Positions 1 through 8,085 of a stretch of 64,000 nucleotides of DNA are shown here, one piece after another. Where the stretch lies: the NCBI RefSeq assembly GCF_030766935.1, contig NZ_JASERL010000013.1:186001-250000 (forward strand), given 5' to 3'. A program made the position numbers and the translations under genes. Every line of letters begins with the position of its first letter. The first letter of the stretch is position 1. The notes under the pieces were generated by a model. It searched no databases, was not told where the DNA came from, and saw only the letters and a list, made by a program, of their open reading frames with translations. Source of the stretch: Streptomyces sp. KL109B. Lineage in GTDB: Bacteria > Actinomycetota > Actinomycetes > Streptomycetales > Streptomycetaceae.

Positions 1-48
1 AGGTTGCGGCCGTCCGTCCACGGCCCCGGTAAGTGCGCAACGAGACAA

Positions 49-66
49 CACCCGGAACACCGGGTG
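49..66 (+). promoter_or_regulatory. Stem-loop over the leader of the first permease gene
   Basis: CACCCGG and CCGGGTG pair as a 7-bp stem with a 4-nt loop. The 3' arm runs directly into the purine-rich GTGGAGGGAG that serves as ribosome binding site for the permease starting at 82. It could modulate translation or be chance in GC-rich DNA. The rest of bases 1-81 shows no gene. Confidence 0.25.
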
Positions 67-81
67 GAGGGAGTAACGCAC

Positions 82-1644
82 ATGTCCGAAAAGGAAGTTC
101 AGGGTGGGACGGCGGATGCGGTCACGGCGGAACCGGACCCGGAACCGAATCCGGAACAGAAACCGGAACAGAATCCGGAACCGAATCCGGAACAGAAGCC
201 GGTAGCGCGGCGCAAGGACGCCGTCGACTCCGTGCCCTCCGTGTGGCGCCTCGTCCTCTACGGGTTCCAGCACGTGCTCGCCTTCTACGCGGGCGCCGTC
301 GTGATGCCGCTGCTCGTCGCCGAGGGCATCGGCATGAAGGGCGACGACATCGCCCTCCTCGTCAACGCGTCCCTGCTGACCTGCGGCCTCGCCACGCTCC
401 TCCAGTCGGCGGGCCTGCCGGGCATCGGGATCCGGCTGCCGGTCGTGCAGGGCACGTCCACCACCGCCGTGCCCTCGCTGGTGTCGGTGGGGCTCGCGGC
501 GGGCGGTGCGAAGGCGGGCCTGCCGACCGTGTTCGGGGCGGTGATCGCGGCGGGGCTCGCGCTGTTCGTCGTCGCGCCCGTCTTCAGCAAGCTGGTGCGG
601 TTCTTCCCGCCGCTGGTCACCGGCACGATCGTGACGATCGTCGGGATCACGCTGCTCGCCGTCGCGGCGCGGCAGGTGGGCGGGGGAGACCCGAGCCAGG
701 GCTCGTTCGGCTCGCCCGCCCACCTGGGGCTCGCCGCCGTCACGCTCGTCGTCATCCTGCTGCTGCACAAGCTGTCGCGGGGCTTCCTCGCCACGGTGGC
801 CGTGCTGGTCGGCCTGGTCATCGGCACGGTGGTGGCCGCGCTCGCCGGGTTCGCCGACTTCTCGGGGATCGCCTCCACGCCCTGGCTCGGCACGGCGGCC
901 CCGCTGCACTACGGGGCGCCGCGCTTCGACGTCGTCGCGGTGCTGTCCGTCGTGCTCGTCATGGTGATCATCGCGGTCGAGTCCATCGGGCAGTTCTTCG
1001 CCGTCGGCGAGATCGTGGACCGGAAGGTCGAGGGCAAGCACGTGACGCGCGCCCTGCGCGCCGACGGCCTCGCCACGGCGGTCGCCGGCGTCTTCAACTC
1101 CTTCCCCAGCACGGTCTATTCGCAGAACATCGGCCTCATCCGGCTGACCAGGGTCAAGTCCCGGTGGATCGTGGCCTCGTCCGGCGTGATCATGATGGTG
1201 CTCGGGCTCGTGCCGAAGGTCGGGGCGATCGTCGCCGCGATGCCGGCCTCCGTGCTCGGCGGCGCGACCATCGTGCTGTTCTCCACGATCGCCGTCGTCG
1301 GCGTGCAGATCCTCTTCCAGGCCGATCTGACCGACCAGCGCAACACGATCCTCGTCGCGGCCAGCGTCGGCGTGGGCTTCCTGCCCACAGCGTTCCCGCA
1401 GTTCGCCGAGCAGATGCCGGGGCGGCAGCTGCATGCGCTCTTCGAGAGCGGCATCATCCTCGGCACGCTCACGGCGGTCCTCCTGAACCTCTTCTTCCAC
1501 CACCTGCGGCTTCCCTTCGGAGGGCGGTCCTCCGGGCGGCGGAGGAAGCGCCCGGAGGGCCCGGAGGAGGCGTCAGAGGACGTCGAATCCATTGACGCGC
1601 CCGAACATTACATGCAACATGTATCTCCAACGGGCAAGCGTTGA
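82..1644 (+). CDS. NCS2-family nucleobase (xanthine/uracil-type) permease
   Basis: A 520-residue polytopic inner-membrane symporter of the nucleobase:cation symporter-2 family, which imports xanthine, urate, uracil or related bases with protons. The ATG at 82 is chosen because GGAGGGAG lies 8-10 nt upstream; an in-frame extension to base 4 has no such site. Residues about 15-40 are a low-complexity run of E-P-(D/N)-P-E-Q repeats ahead of the first membrane helix. The NCS2 signature is present as QNIGLIRLTR, and an intramembrane acidic position is seen in VESIGQFFAVGE. It lies 12 nt before a GntR gene and heads a rightward gene set with hydroxylase, amidohydrolase and UbiD/UbiX, so its substrate is probably the heterocycle that set degrades. 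The family is sure; the substrate is not determinable from sequence. Confidence 0.92.
   Translation: MSEKEVQGGTADAVTAEPDPEPNPEQKPEQNPEPNPEQKPVARRKDAVDSVPSVWRLVLYGFQHVLAFYAGAVVMPLLVAEGIGMKGDDIALLVNASLLTCGLATLLQSAGLPGIGIRLPVVQGTSTTAVPSLVSVGLAAGGAKAGLPTVFGAVIAAGLALFVVAPVFSKLVRFFPPLVTGTIVTIVGITLLAVAARQVGGGDPSQGSFGSPAHLGLAAVTLVVILLLHKLSRGFLATVAVLVGLVIGTVVAALAGFADFSGIASTPWLGTAAPLHYGAPRFDVVAVLSVVLVMVIIAVESIGQFFAVGEIVDRKVEGKHVTRALRADGLATAVAGVFNSFPSTVYSQNIGLIRLTRVKSRWIVASSGVIMMVLGLVPKVGAIVAAMPASVLGGATIVLFSTIAVVGVQILFQADLTDQRNTILVAASVGVGFLPTAFPQFAEQMPGRQLHALFESGIILGTLTAVLLNLFFHHLRLPFGGRSSGRRRKRPEGPEEASEDVESIDAPEHYMQHVSPTGKR
1609..1623. promoter_or_regulatory. Palindrome, possible GntR/FCD operator
   Basis: TACATG-CAA-CATGTA is a perfect inverted repeat with 6-bp arms and a 3-bp spacer. 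It lies inside the last codons of the permease gene and 34 bp before the GntR start. FCD-type GntR repressors bind short AT-rich palindromes, so autoregulation of the regulator gene is a natural reading. The site is AT-rich in a very GC-rich background, which argues for selection. Confidence 0.45.
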
Positions 1645-1656
1645 GGGGGAGTTGAG

Positions 1657-2376
1657 ATGGGCGCAGAGCGTGCGGTCAATCCGGTCGCGGCCGGCAGCCT
1701 CCTGGCCGACCGGGCGTACGAGGAGCTGAAGGGCGCCGTCCTGGCCAATCGGCTGCGTCCCGGTGACGCCCTCTCCGTGCCCGCGCTCGCCGCGCAGCTC
1801 AGCATCAGCCGCAGCCCGGTGCGCGAGGCGGTGCAGCGCCTCATCCACGACGGCCTCGCCACGCACGTCCCGCACAAGGGGGCCGTGGTCGCCACGGTCG
1901 ACGTGGAGGACGTGCGGCAGCTGTACGTCGTCCGTGAGGTGATGGAGGGCCTCGCCGCCCGCCTGGCCACCGAGCGCCTCGACGCCTCGCGCGTCGCCGA
2001 ACTGCGCGAACTCCTCGAACGGCACGAGCGCGAGGTCGGCACAGGGGTCGACGAGCGCACGCACATCGAGATGGACATGGCCTACCACCGCATGATCCGC
2101 GAGGTGGCCGACAACGCCCATCTCACCGCCGCTCTCGACACCATCCAGGGCCGCGCCCACCTCGCCCTGCACCAGCTGTGGCGCGGCCAGGAGGCGCCGC
2201 GCCTCGCCGTCGCCGAGCACCGCCGCATCTTCGAGGCGATGACCTCCGGCGACCCGGACGCCGCGGACATCGCGGCCCGCGACCACATCCGCAAGCTGCG
2301 CATCCGCCTCTCGCAGGCGGTCGCGCCGGGCCCTTCGGGCACCGCCGAGCCCGGCCGCGTACGCCCCGTCGAATAG
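1657..2376 (+). CDS. GntR-family transcriptional regulator, FCD (FadR-C) subfamily
   Basis: A 239-residue repressor. Residues about 14-80 form a winged helix-turn-helix (RAYEELKGAVLANRLRPGD, then SISRSPVREAVQRL). The rest is an all-helical FCD domain that senses a small carboxylated metabolite. The acidic and histidine positions typical of the FCD metal/ligand pocket are visible in MDMAYHRMIREVADNAH and in AVAEHRRIF. The ATG follows GAGGGGGAGTTGAG. It sits between the permease and the molybdenum hydroxylase gene and probably controls this rightward unit, with a candidate operator at 1609-1623. A carboxylate effector would fit the decarboxylases downstream. The 86 bp after the gene hold only ACC/GTAC-rich low-complexity sequence. 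Confidence 0.9.
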   Translation: MGAERAVNPVAAGSLLADRAYEELKGAVLANRLRPGDALSVPALAAQLSISRSPVREAVQRLIHDGLATHVPHKGAVVATVDVEDVRQLYVVREVMEGLAARLATERLDASRVAELRELLERHEREVGTGVDERTHIEMDMAYHRMIREVADNAHLTAALDTIQGRAHLALHQLWRGQEAPRLAVAEHRRIFEAMTSGDPDAADIAARDHIRKLRIRLSQAVAPGPSGTAEPGRVRPVE

Positions 2377-2462
2377 CGCCACCGCACTACGCGCCACGTA
2401 CCACCGCACCACGTACCGCTCAACTCCCGCACGTCGCAAGGCATGAAGGGAAGTGAACGACC

Positions 2463-4709
2463 GTGAGCACCGCCACCGATACCGAAGCGCGAGACGGCGT
2501 CGGCATCAGCGTCAAGCGGCCCGACGGCCGACTGAAGGTCAAGGGTGACTTCGCGTACTCCTCCGACCTGCGCGCCGAGGGCATGGTGTGGGGCGCGACC
2601 CTGCGCTCCCCGCATCCGAGCGCCCGCATCGTCCGGCTCGACACGAGCGCGGCGCTGCGGCTGCCGGGAGTGGTGGCGGTGCTCACGCACGAGGACGTTC
2701 CCGGGCAGTCGACGTACGGCATGAAGGTCTCCGACCAGCCCGTGCTCGCCGCGGATCGCGTCCGCTACCAGGGCGAGCCGGTGGCTCTCGTCGCCGCCGA
2801 CCATCCCGAGACCGCGCGCAGGGCGCTCGCGCTGATCGACATCGAGTACGAGGAGCGGCCCGCGCTCACCGACCCCGAGGACGCCGTACGGGGCGTCGGC
2901 CCGCTCGTCCACGAGGCGCGCGTCGACGGCAAGCGCGGCAACGTGGTCCGGCACGTCCGCATCCGGCACGGAGACATGGAGCGGGCCCGCGCCGAGGCCG
3001 AGGTCGTCGTCAGCGGCACGTACGAGGTCGGCATGCAGGACCAGGCGTTCCTCGGCCCCGAGTCCGGGCTCGCGATCCCCGCGGAGGACGGCGGCGTCGA
3101 CGTCTACGTATCGACGCAGTGGCTGCACGACGACCAGCACCAGATGTGCGCCGCGCTCGGACTGCCGCCCGAGAAGGTGCGGCTCACGCTGTCCGGCGTG
3201 GGCGGCGCGTTCGGCGGGCGCGAGGACGTGTCCGTGCAGATCCACGCGGCGATGCTCGCGCTGCGCACCGGGCGGCCGGTGAAGATGAGCTACAACCGCG
3301 AGGAGTCCTTCTACGGGCATGTGCACCGGCATCCCGCGCGTATGTGGTTCGAGCACGGCGCGACGCGGGACGGGCGCATCGTCTTCGTCAAGGCGCGGCT
3401 GCTCTTCGACGGCGGCGCCTACACCTCCACCTCGCAGGTCGTCATCGCCAACGGCTCGTACTTCGCGGCCGGCGCCTACGACGTGCCGCACGCCGAGATC
3501 GACGGCTTCTCCGTCTTCACCAACAACCCGCCCTGCGGCGCGATGCGCGGCTTCGGCGCCGTGCAGTCCTGCTACGGAGTCGAATCCAATCTCGACCGGC
3601 TCGCGGGTGAACTCGGCATGGATCCAGTGGAGTTGAGGGTTCGGAACGCGATGACGACCGGGACGGTGCTGCCCACCGGGCAGGCCGTCGACGGTCCCGC
3701 GCCGGCGGCCGAGCTGCTTGAGCGCTTGCGGGCACGGCCCCTTCCGGGAGTGGGGGAGGGCGCGTTCGGGAACCCCGGTGGGCTGAACAACACCAGTCAC
3801 GGGGAGGGCGTGCGGCGGGGCGTCGGGTATGCGATCGGGGTCAAGGCCATCGGCTTCTCCGGAGGCGTCGACGACCGGTCGACCGCCCGTGTCCGGCTCG
3901 TGCTGAACGGCGGCGAGCCCGTAGCCGAGGTGCACACCGCCGCCGCCGAGTGCGGCCAGGGCATCGTCACCGTACAGGCGCAGATCGTACGGACCGAGCT
4001 CGGCGTCGAGCGGGTGGTCGTGCTGCCCGCCGACACGCGGGTGGGGGACGCCGGGTCCGCTTCGGCCTCACGGATCACGTGGATGAGCGGGGGAGCGGTG
4101 CGGGGGGCGTGCGAGGCGCTGAGGGGGCGGGTGGAGGAGCTGGGGGAGGGGCGGCGGCCGCTGCCGGAACTGCTCGCTGAATACGGGCCGTTGGAGGCCG
4201 AGTACGAGTACGCGCACCGCCGGACCTTCCCCGTCGACGACGAACGCGGGCAGGGCGACGCGCACATCGCGTTCGCGTTCGCCGCGCACCGGGCCGTCGT
4301 CGACGTGGACACGGACCTCGGGCTCGTGAAGGTCGTCGAGCTGGCGACCGCGCAGGACGTCGGCAAGGCGATGAACCCGCTTGCCGTGGAGGGGCAGATC
4401 GAGGGCGGCAGCGCGCAGGGGCTCGGGCTCGCCGTCCTTGAGGAGCTGCGGGTGGAGGGCGGGCGGGTGCGCAATCCGTCGTTCACGGACTATCTGATCC
4501 CGACCATCGCCGACATGCCGCGCGTCCCCATCGACCTGCTCGAACTTCCGCACCCCGACTCGCCGTACGGCCTCAACGGCGTCGGTGAGCCGCCCACCCT
4601 GTCGTCGACTCCCGCCATCGCGAACGCGCTGCGTGCCGCGACGGGGCTTGAGCTCGGGCGGGTGCCGGTGCGGCCCGAGGACATCGTCGTCGACACCGGA
4701 GGGAGGTGA
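2463..4709 (+). CDS. Xanthine-dehydrogenase-family molybdopterin-binding (large) subunit
   Basis: A 748-residue molybdenum hydroxylase subunit of the XdhB/CoxL type, which hydroxylates an N-heterocycle or aldehyde carbon using water. Seen: an N-terminal a/b-hammerhead domain (about residues 15-125), then the molybdopterin-binding domains with GGAFGGRED, the MRGFGAVQS loop, AAECGQGI, and GEPPTLSSTPAIANAL near the end. The last carries the conserved base-catalyst glutamate. The start is GTG at 2463 after GAAGGGAAGTG. Such subunits normally work with FAD and 2Fe-2S subunits encoded alongside, but none lies anywhere in the window. The partners must come from elsewhere in the genome or the enzyme uses another electron acceptor. 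The neighbouring NCS2 permeases suggest a purine, pyrimidine or pyridine-like substrate; this is inference. Confidence 0.88.
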   Translation: MSTATDTEARDGVGISVKRPDGRLKVKGDFAYSSDLRAEGMVWGATLRSPHPSARIVRLDTSAALRLPGVVAVLTHEDVPGQSTYGMKVSDQPVLAADRVRYQGEPVALVAADHPETARRALALIDIEYEERPALTDPEDAVRGVGPLVHEARVDGKRGNVVRHVRIRHGDMERARAEAEVVVSGTYEVGMQDQAFLGPESGLAIPAEDGGVDVYVSTQWLHDDQHQMCAALGLPPEKVRLTLSGVGGAFGGREDVSVQIHAAMLALRTGRPVKMSYNREESFYGHVHRHPARMWFEHGATRDGRIVFVKARLLFDGGAYTSTSQVVIANGSYFAAGAYDVPHAEIDGFSVFTNNPPCGAMRGFGAVQSCYGVESNLDRLAGELGMDPVELRVRNAMTTGTVLPTGQAVDGPAPAAELLERLRARPLPGVGEGAFGNPGGLNNTSHGEGVRRGVGYAIGVKAIGFSGGVDDRSTARVRLVLNGGEPVAEVHTAAAECGQGIVTVQAQIVRTELGVERVVVLPADTRVGDAGSASASRITWMSGGAVRGACEALRGRVEELGEGRRPLPELLAEYGPLEAEYEYAHRRTFPVDDERGQGDAHIAFAFAAHRAVVDVDTDLGLVKVVELATAQDVGKAMNPLAVEGQIEGGSAQGLGLAVLEELRVEGGRVRNPSFTDYLIPTIADMPRVPIDLLELPHPDSPYGLNGVGEPPTLSSTPAIANALRAATGLELGRVPVRPEDIVVDTGGR

Positions 4710-4784
4710 GGCGGGCCCTGCCCTGGGTCCCCAAACGGTCCACCACTGAACACGGTTGGCACCAGCTGGGAAGGAAACACCACC

Positions 4785-5714
4785 TTGATCATCGACACCC
4801 ACATGCATCCGACCAACATCGTCGACCAGGCGTGGCGGCACGACGGCTCCCCGTTCACGGGTGAGCGCACGCTGGAGATGATGGACGGCCCGTACATGAT
4901 CAACGGCAAGCCGCGCCGCATCGACTACGGCTGCATCATGCCGCCGCCCGGCAACTCCGTCTGGCAGGACGGGATGCGCACCGGCCGCGAGGGCATCCGC
5001 GACTACATGTCGTACATCACCGAACTGGTCACCACGTACCCCGACCGGTTCATCGGGAACTTCATGTACAACCCGCGCTTCGGGCCCGAGAACGGGGCGA
5101 AGGAGCTGGAGTTCCACGTCAAGGAGTACGGCTACAAGATGCTCAAGCTGCATGCCAACATGCACGCTTACCGGCCCGACCGGGCCCTCGACTGGCTGCG
5201 GCCCGTGCTGCGGGTCTGCGACGAGCTGGGTGTCGTCGTCCTCATCCACACCGGGGACGGGCCGTACTCGATCCCGACGCAGTTCTACCCGATCATCCGG
5301 GAGTTCCCGAACGTCAACTTCATCCTCGCCCACTTCGGTGTGCAGACCGGTGGCGTGTACTGCTTCGAGGCGCTGTACATGATCCTCGACTCGCCGAACG
5401 TGTACGGGGAGTCCGGGTGGCTGCTGCAGTCGCGGATCGTGGAGTTCGCGCAGCAGATGGAGCGCCATCAGCTGGTGTTCGGGACGGACTCGCCGCCGAA
5501 CGAACCGGGCATGTGGGCGCGGGAGTTGGAGGTGCTGTGCGGGCCGCCGCCGCAGGGGATGAACCTCTCCGAGGAGGACCTGGAGGGGTACCTGGGCAAC
5601 AACATGGCGAAGTTGTTGGGGTTGGAGCCGACGGCTCCGCCGCGGGACCAGGAGGAGGCGCGGCTGCGGCTGACCGACACGTACGCGTCGTTGGACCGGG
5701 TGGCTCGTACGTAG
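4785..5714 (+). CDS. Amidohydrolase_2 / ACMSD-superfamily metal-dependent hydrolase or decarboxylase
   Basis: A 309-residue TIM-barrel enzyme of the amidohydrolase-2 group, which contains ACMSD, gamma-resorcylate and isoorotate decarboxylases and 4-oxalomesaconate hydratase. The metal-binding HxH is at residues 6-8 (DTHMH). Further candidate ligands are in VVLIHTGDG (about residue 150), ILAHFG (about 178) and the late aspartate in VFGTDSPP (about 230-236). The start used is TTG at 4785, giving the expected M-I-I-D-T-H-M-H N-terminus; AGGAAAC lies upstream. It follows the molybdenum hydroxylase by 75 bp. In this family the reaction is non-oxidative C-C cleavage or hydration of a ring or ring-derived carboxylate, which suits a hydroxylase-amidohydrolase-UbiD order. 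The precise reaction is unknown. Confidence 0.85.
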   Translation: MIIDTHMHPTNIVDQAWRHDGSPFTGERTLEMMDGPYMINGKPRRIDYGCIMPPPGNSVWQDGMRTGREGIRDYMSYITELVTTYPDRFIGNFMYNPRFGPENGAKELEFHVKEYGYKMLKLHANMHAYRPDRALDWLRPVLRVCDELGVVVLIHTGDGPYSIPTQFYPIIREFPNVNFILAHFGVQTGGVYCFEALYMILDSPNVYGESGWLLQSRIVEFAQQMERHQLVFGTDSPPNEPGMWARELEVLCGPPPQGMNLSEEDLEGYLGNNMAKLLGLEPTAPPRDQEEARLRLTDTYASLDRVART

Positions 5715-5742
5715 GTGTGGGTTTCGCCCTGTGGCCGTGGGG

Positions 5743-5935
5743 GTCAGCCGCTCCCCGGCCGCGGGGCTCCGCCCCGGACCCCGCTGCTCAATCGCCGCAG
5801 GGGCTTGAAGGTGGGCGCCTGCTGCTTGAGCGTCGCGGGGGCTTGATTGTGGGCGTCTGCTGCTTGAGTGCCGCGGGGGCTTGATTGTGGGTCGCCTGCT
5901 GCTTGAGTGCTGCGGGGGCTTGAGTTCGGCAACAG
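5743..5935. repeat. Dispersed intergenic element (reverse orientation) with a 38-bp tandem array
   Basis: The gene-free stretch 5715-5951 begins with the reverse complement of the dispersed element also seen at 19.2, 28.7 and 31.5 kb (GGGGCTCCGCCCC hairpin, then CTGCTCAATCGCCGCAGGGGCTTGA). Its inner part is then repeated three more times with a period of 38-39 bp (GCTTGA at 5803, 5841, 5879 and 5918). The hairpin may end transcription of the amidohydrolase gene. No reading frame here has Streptomyces codon bias. Confidence 0.8.
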
Positions 5936-5951
5936 ATCGGAGCCGCCAAGA

Positions 5952-6695
5952 ATGCAACGCATAGGACACCTCCTCCCCGCCACCTCCCTCGGCGCAGACC
6001 GGTGGGTCGGGCAGATTTGTGCGTCGGTTCAGGTCGATGTCGCTCATCCTGCCGCCCGGGCGCTGCTGCCCGAGTTCGCGTACGGGCCGGCCTTGACGCA
6101 CACCCATACCGCCGAACTGCGGCGTGGTGCCGAGCAGTTGGCGCAGGCGGGGGTTGATGGGATCGTGTGGCACGGGACGTCCGGCGGGCTTGATGGGGCC
6201 GCGCACGCGCGGGCCGTGGCTCGGGTCATTGAGCGGACCGCGGGGGTGCGTGCCTCCACCGTCACGCTCGGGCAGCTCGATCTGCTTGCCCGTGATGCCA
6301 CCCATTCCATCGCTCTGATCACTGCCGGGACCGAGCGGCAGGCGGGGCGGCTCGCCGATACGTGTCTTGCGGCGGGGTTGCGGATTGCCTCCGTGACCGC
6401 GCTCGGGCTCGCCACTGCGCGTGAGGCGGCGGAGCTGCCCGTGTCGCATGTTCGGCGCGTGCTGCTGGGCGCCGACTCCGTGGACGCCGAGTGTCTGGTG
6501 GTGGCGGGGACCGAGCTGCCGGTCGCGCCCGTCGCCGCCATGGTGGAGCGGGAGTTGGGGAAGCCCGTGCACGACGGGGCGCGGGTGGCCGTGCGGACCG
6601 GGCTCGATCTCCTCGGTACGGGGGTCGAAGCACCGGCGTGGGGCGAGCTGTTCACGGGAGGCGTGCACGCGGGGGTCTGCTGTGACAGCCATTGA
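5952..6695 (+). CDS. Asp/Glu racemase-fold protein (maleate isomerase / arylmalonate decarboxylase-like) lacking both usual cysteines
   Basis: A 247-residue protein. The ATG at 5952 is preceded by GGAG at 9 nt; an upstream ATG in frame (5907) lies inside the repeat array and is rejected. The two-lobed pattern and the ending GKPVHDGARVAVRTGLDLLG match the Asp/Glu racemase superfamily (maleate cis-trans isomerase, arylmalonate decarboxylase). In that family two cysteines face the substrate, in motifs like A-C-T-S and S-C-T-N-L. Here the first reads WHGTSGG and the second VVAGTELPV, so both positions appear to be glycine; a cysteine does occur a few residues earlier (DAECLVV). The glycine at the first site is normal for arylmalonate decarboxylases; loss of the second is not. 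The gene overlaps ubiD by 14 bp, so it belongs to the decarboxylation step. Function is undetermined. Confidence 0.75.
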   Translation: MQRIGHLLPATSLGADRWVGQICASVQVDVAHPAARALLPEFAYGPALTHTHTAELRRGAEQLAQAGVDGIVWHGTSGGLDGAAHARAVARVIERTAGVRASTVTLGQLDLLARDATHSIALITAGTERQAGRLADTCLAAGLRIASVTALGLATAREAAELPVSHVRRVLLGADSVDAECLVVAGTELPVAPVAAMVERELGKPVHDGARVAVRTGLDLLGTGVEAPAWGELFTGGVHAGVCCDSH

Positions 6696-8085
6696 GCGTC
6701 CCTACGCCGCGGTCGAGCAGGATCTGCGTGGCTTCCTCGACGCTTACCGCGCCGCCCACCCCGACGACGTACTCACCGTCGACGAGAAGCTGGAGGGGGC
6801 GGACGTCGCCGCGCTGGTGGCGGAGCTCGCCGCTCGTGGGCGTGCCGAACTGCTCGTGTGCCCGCGGGTGTCGGGGCTCGGCGGGACGACGCTCGTCACC
6901 AACCTCTTCGCCTCCCGCCGCCGCGTCGCCCGCCTCCTCGGCACCGAACCGGCCGGCCTGCACCACGCCTACCAGCAGGCCGCCGCCCGCCGCACCGCAC
7001 CCCGCGTCGTCCCCACCGGGCCCGTCCTCGACACGGTCGCCGAGGGCCCGGACGTCGACCTGACCACGCTGCCGCTGCTCACCCACTTCGACTCGGACCG
7101 CGGCCCGTACCTCACCAGCGGCGTCATCACGGCCGAGGCCCCGCCCGGCACCCCGGGCCGCTCCGGCAACCTCAGCTACCACCGCGCCCTCGTGCACAGC
7201 CGCACCGAACTCGCCACCAGCCTGCACTCCCGCGGCCACCTGTGGCAGTTGCTGCGCCTCGCCGAACAGCGCGGGGAGCCGCTGCCGGTGGCGATGGTCG
7301 TCGGGGCCCATCCCCTTTTCCAGCTCGCGGCCTCCGCCCGTGTCGGGCCTGATGTCGATGAGCGTGAGCTGGCGGGTGGGTTGTTGGGGGGCCCGTTGGA
7401 GGTCGTGCGCACGCCGCGGCACGGCATTCGTGTCCCGGCCGCCGCCGAGCTCGTACTCGAAGGTGTCATCGACCCGGCGCGCAGCGCGCCCGAGGGGCCC
7501 TTCGGCGAGTTCTCCGGGTATTCGTCCGACCGCTCCACGAACAACGTCCTCACCGTGCACAGCGTGCTGCGCCGTCGTGACGCGCTCCTCTTCGACATCG
7601 TCGGGGGCAACAGTGCCGAGCATCTGAACCTCGCCCGCATCCCGCGCGAGTCCGAGATGGCCGAGCAGTTGAAGTCCCGCTTTCCCGAGGCCACGGCGGT
7701 GCACTATCCGAACTCCGGCACGCACTTCCACGCGTACGTCGCGCTGCGTCAGGCCCGCCCGGGGCAGGCGCGGCAGATCATGCTCGCGCTGCTGGGGTGG
7801 GATCCGTATCTGAAGACCGTCGTCGCGGTCGACGAGGATGTCGACATCACCAGTGATCAGCAGGTGCTGTGGGCGTTGGCGACCCATCTCCAGCCGCACA
7901 CCGACGTGTTCATGGTCGACGGACTGCCCGGCAGCCCCCTCGACCCCTCGTCGACGCCGGACGGCACCACGTCCCGCATGGGCCTCGACGCCACCCGCGG
8001 CCCGCACTTCGACGCCGTACGCATCCGTACGGACCCGGCCCGTGCCGCGCGCGCCCGCGAGCTGCTCGACCGGGGCGCCGCGTGA
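6682..8085 (+). CDS. UbiD-family prenylated-FMN-dependent decarboxylase
   Basis: A 467-residue UbiD-like (de)carboxylase acting on unsaturated, aromatic or heteroaromatic acids with prenylated FMN and a divalent metal. The family hallmark PEGPFGEFSGYSS lies around residues 266-278, with NLSYHRALV and the SLHSRGHLWQLL segment before it. The long upstream in-frame extension is rejected: GTG at 6682, with GGGGGT 6 nt upstream, gives a normal-length protein that overlaps the previous stop by 14 bp. Immediately followed by UbiX, which supplies the cofactor. Context (nucleobase permeases, molybdenum hydroxylase) suggests a heteroaromatic carboxylate rather than 4-hydroxy-3-polyprenylbenzoate. No other ubiquinone or menaquinone genes are nearby. 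Confidence 0.93.
   Translation: MTAIERPYAAVEQDLRGFLDAYRAAHPDDVLTVDEKLEGADVAALVAELAARGRAELLVCPRVSGLGGTTLVTNLFASRRRVARLLGTEPAGLHHAYQQAAARRTAPRVVPTGPVLDTVAEGPDVDLTTLPLLTHFDSDRGPYLTSGVITAEAPPGTPGRSGNLSYHRALVHSRTELATSLHSRGHLWQLLRLAEQRGEPLPVAMVVGAHPLFQLAASARVGPDVDERELAGGLLGGPLEVVRTPRHGIRVPAAAELVLEGVIDPARSAPEGPFGEFSGYSSDRSTNNVLTVHSVLRRRDALLFDIVGGNSAEHLNLARIPRESEMAEQLKSRFPEATAVHYPNSGTHFHAYVALRQARPGQARQIMLALLGWDPYLKTVVAVDEDVDITSDQQVLWALATHLQPHTDVFMVDGLPGSPLDPSSTPDGTTSRMGLDATRGPHFDAVRIRTDPARAARARELLDRGAA

Noticed and set aside
1..81. In-frame N-terminal extension of the first permease to base 4
   Set aside because: The extension lacks a ribosome site and crosses the stem-loop and GGAGG that serve the ATG at 82.
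5783..5930. CRISPR-like array suggested by regular 38-bp periodicity
   Set aside because: The repeats are contiguous without unique spacers and derive from a dispersed intergenic element; no cas genes occur in the window.
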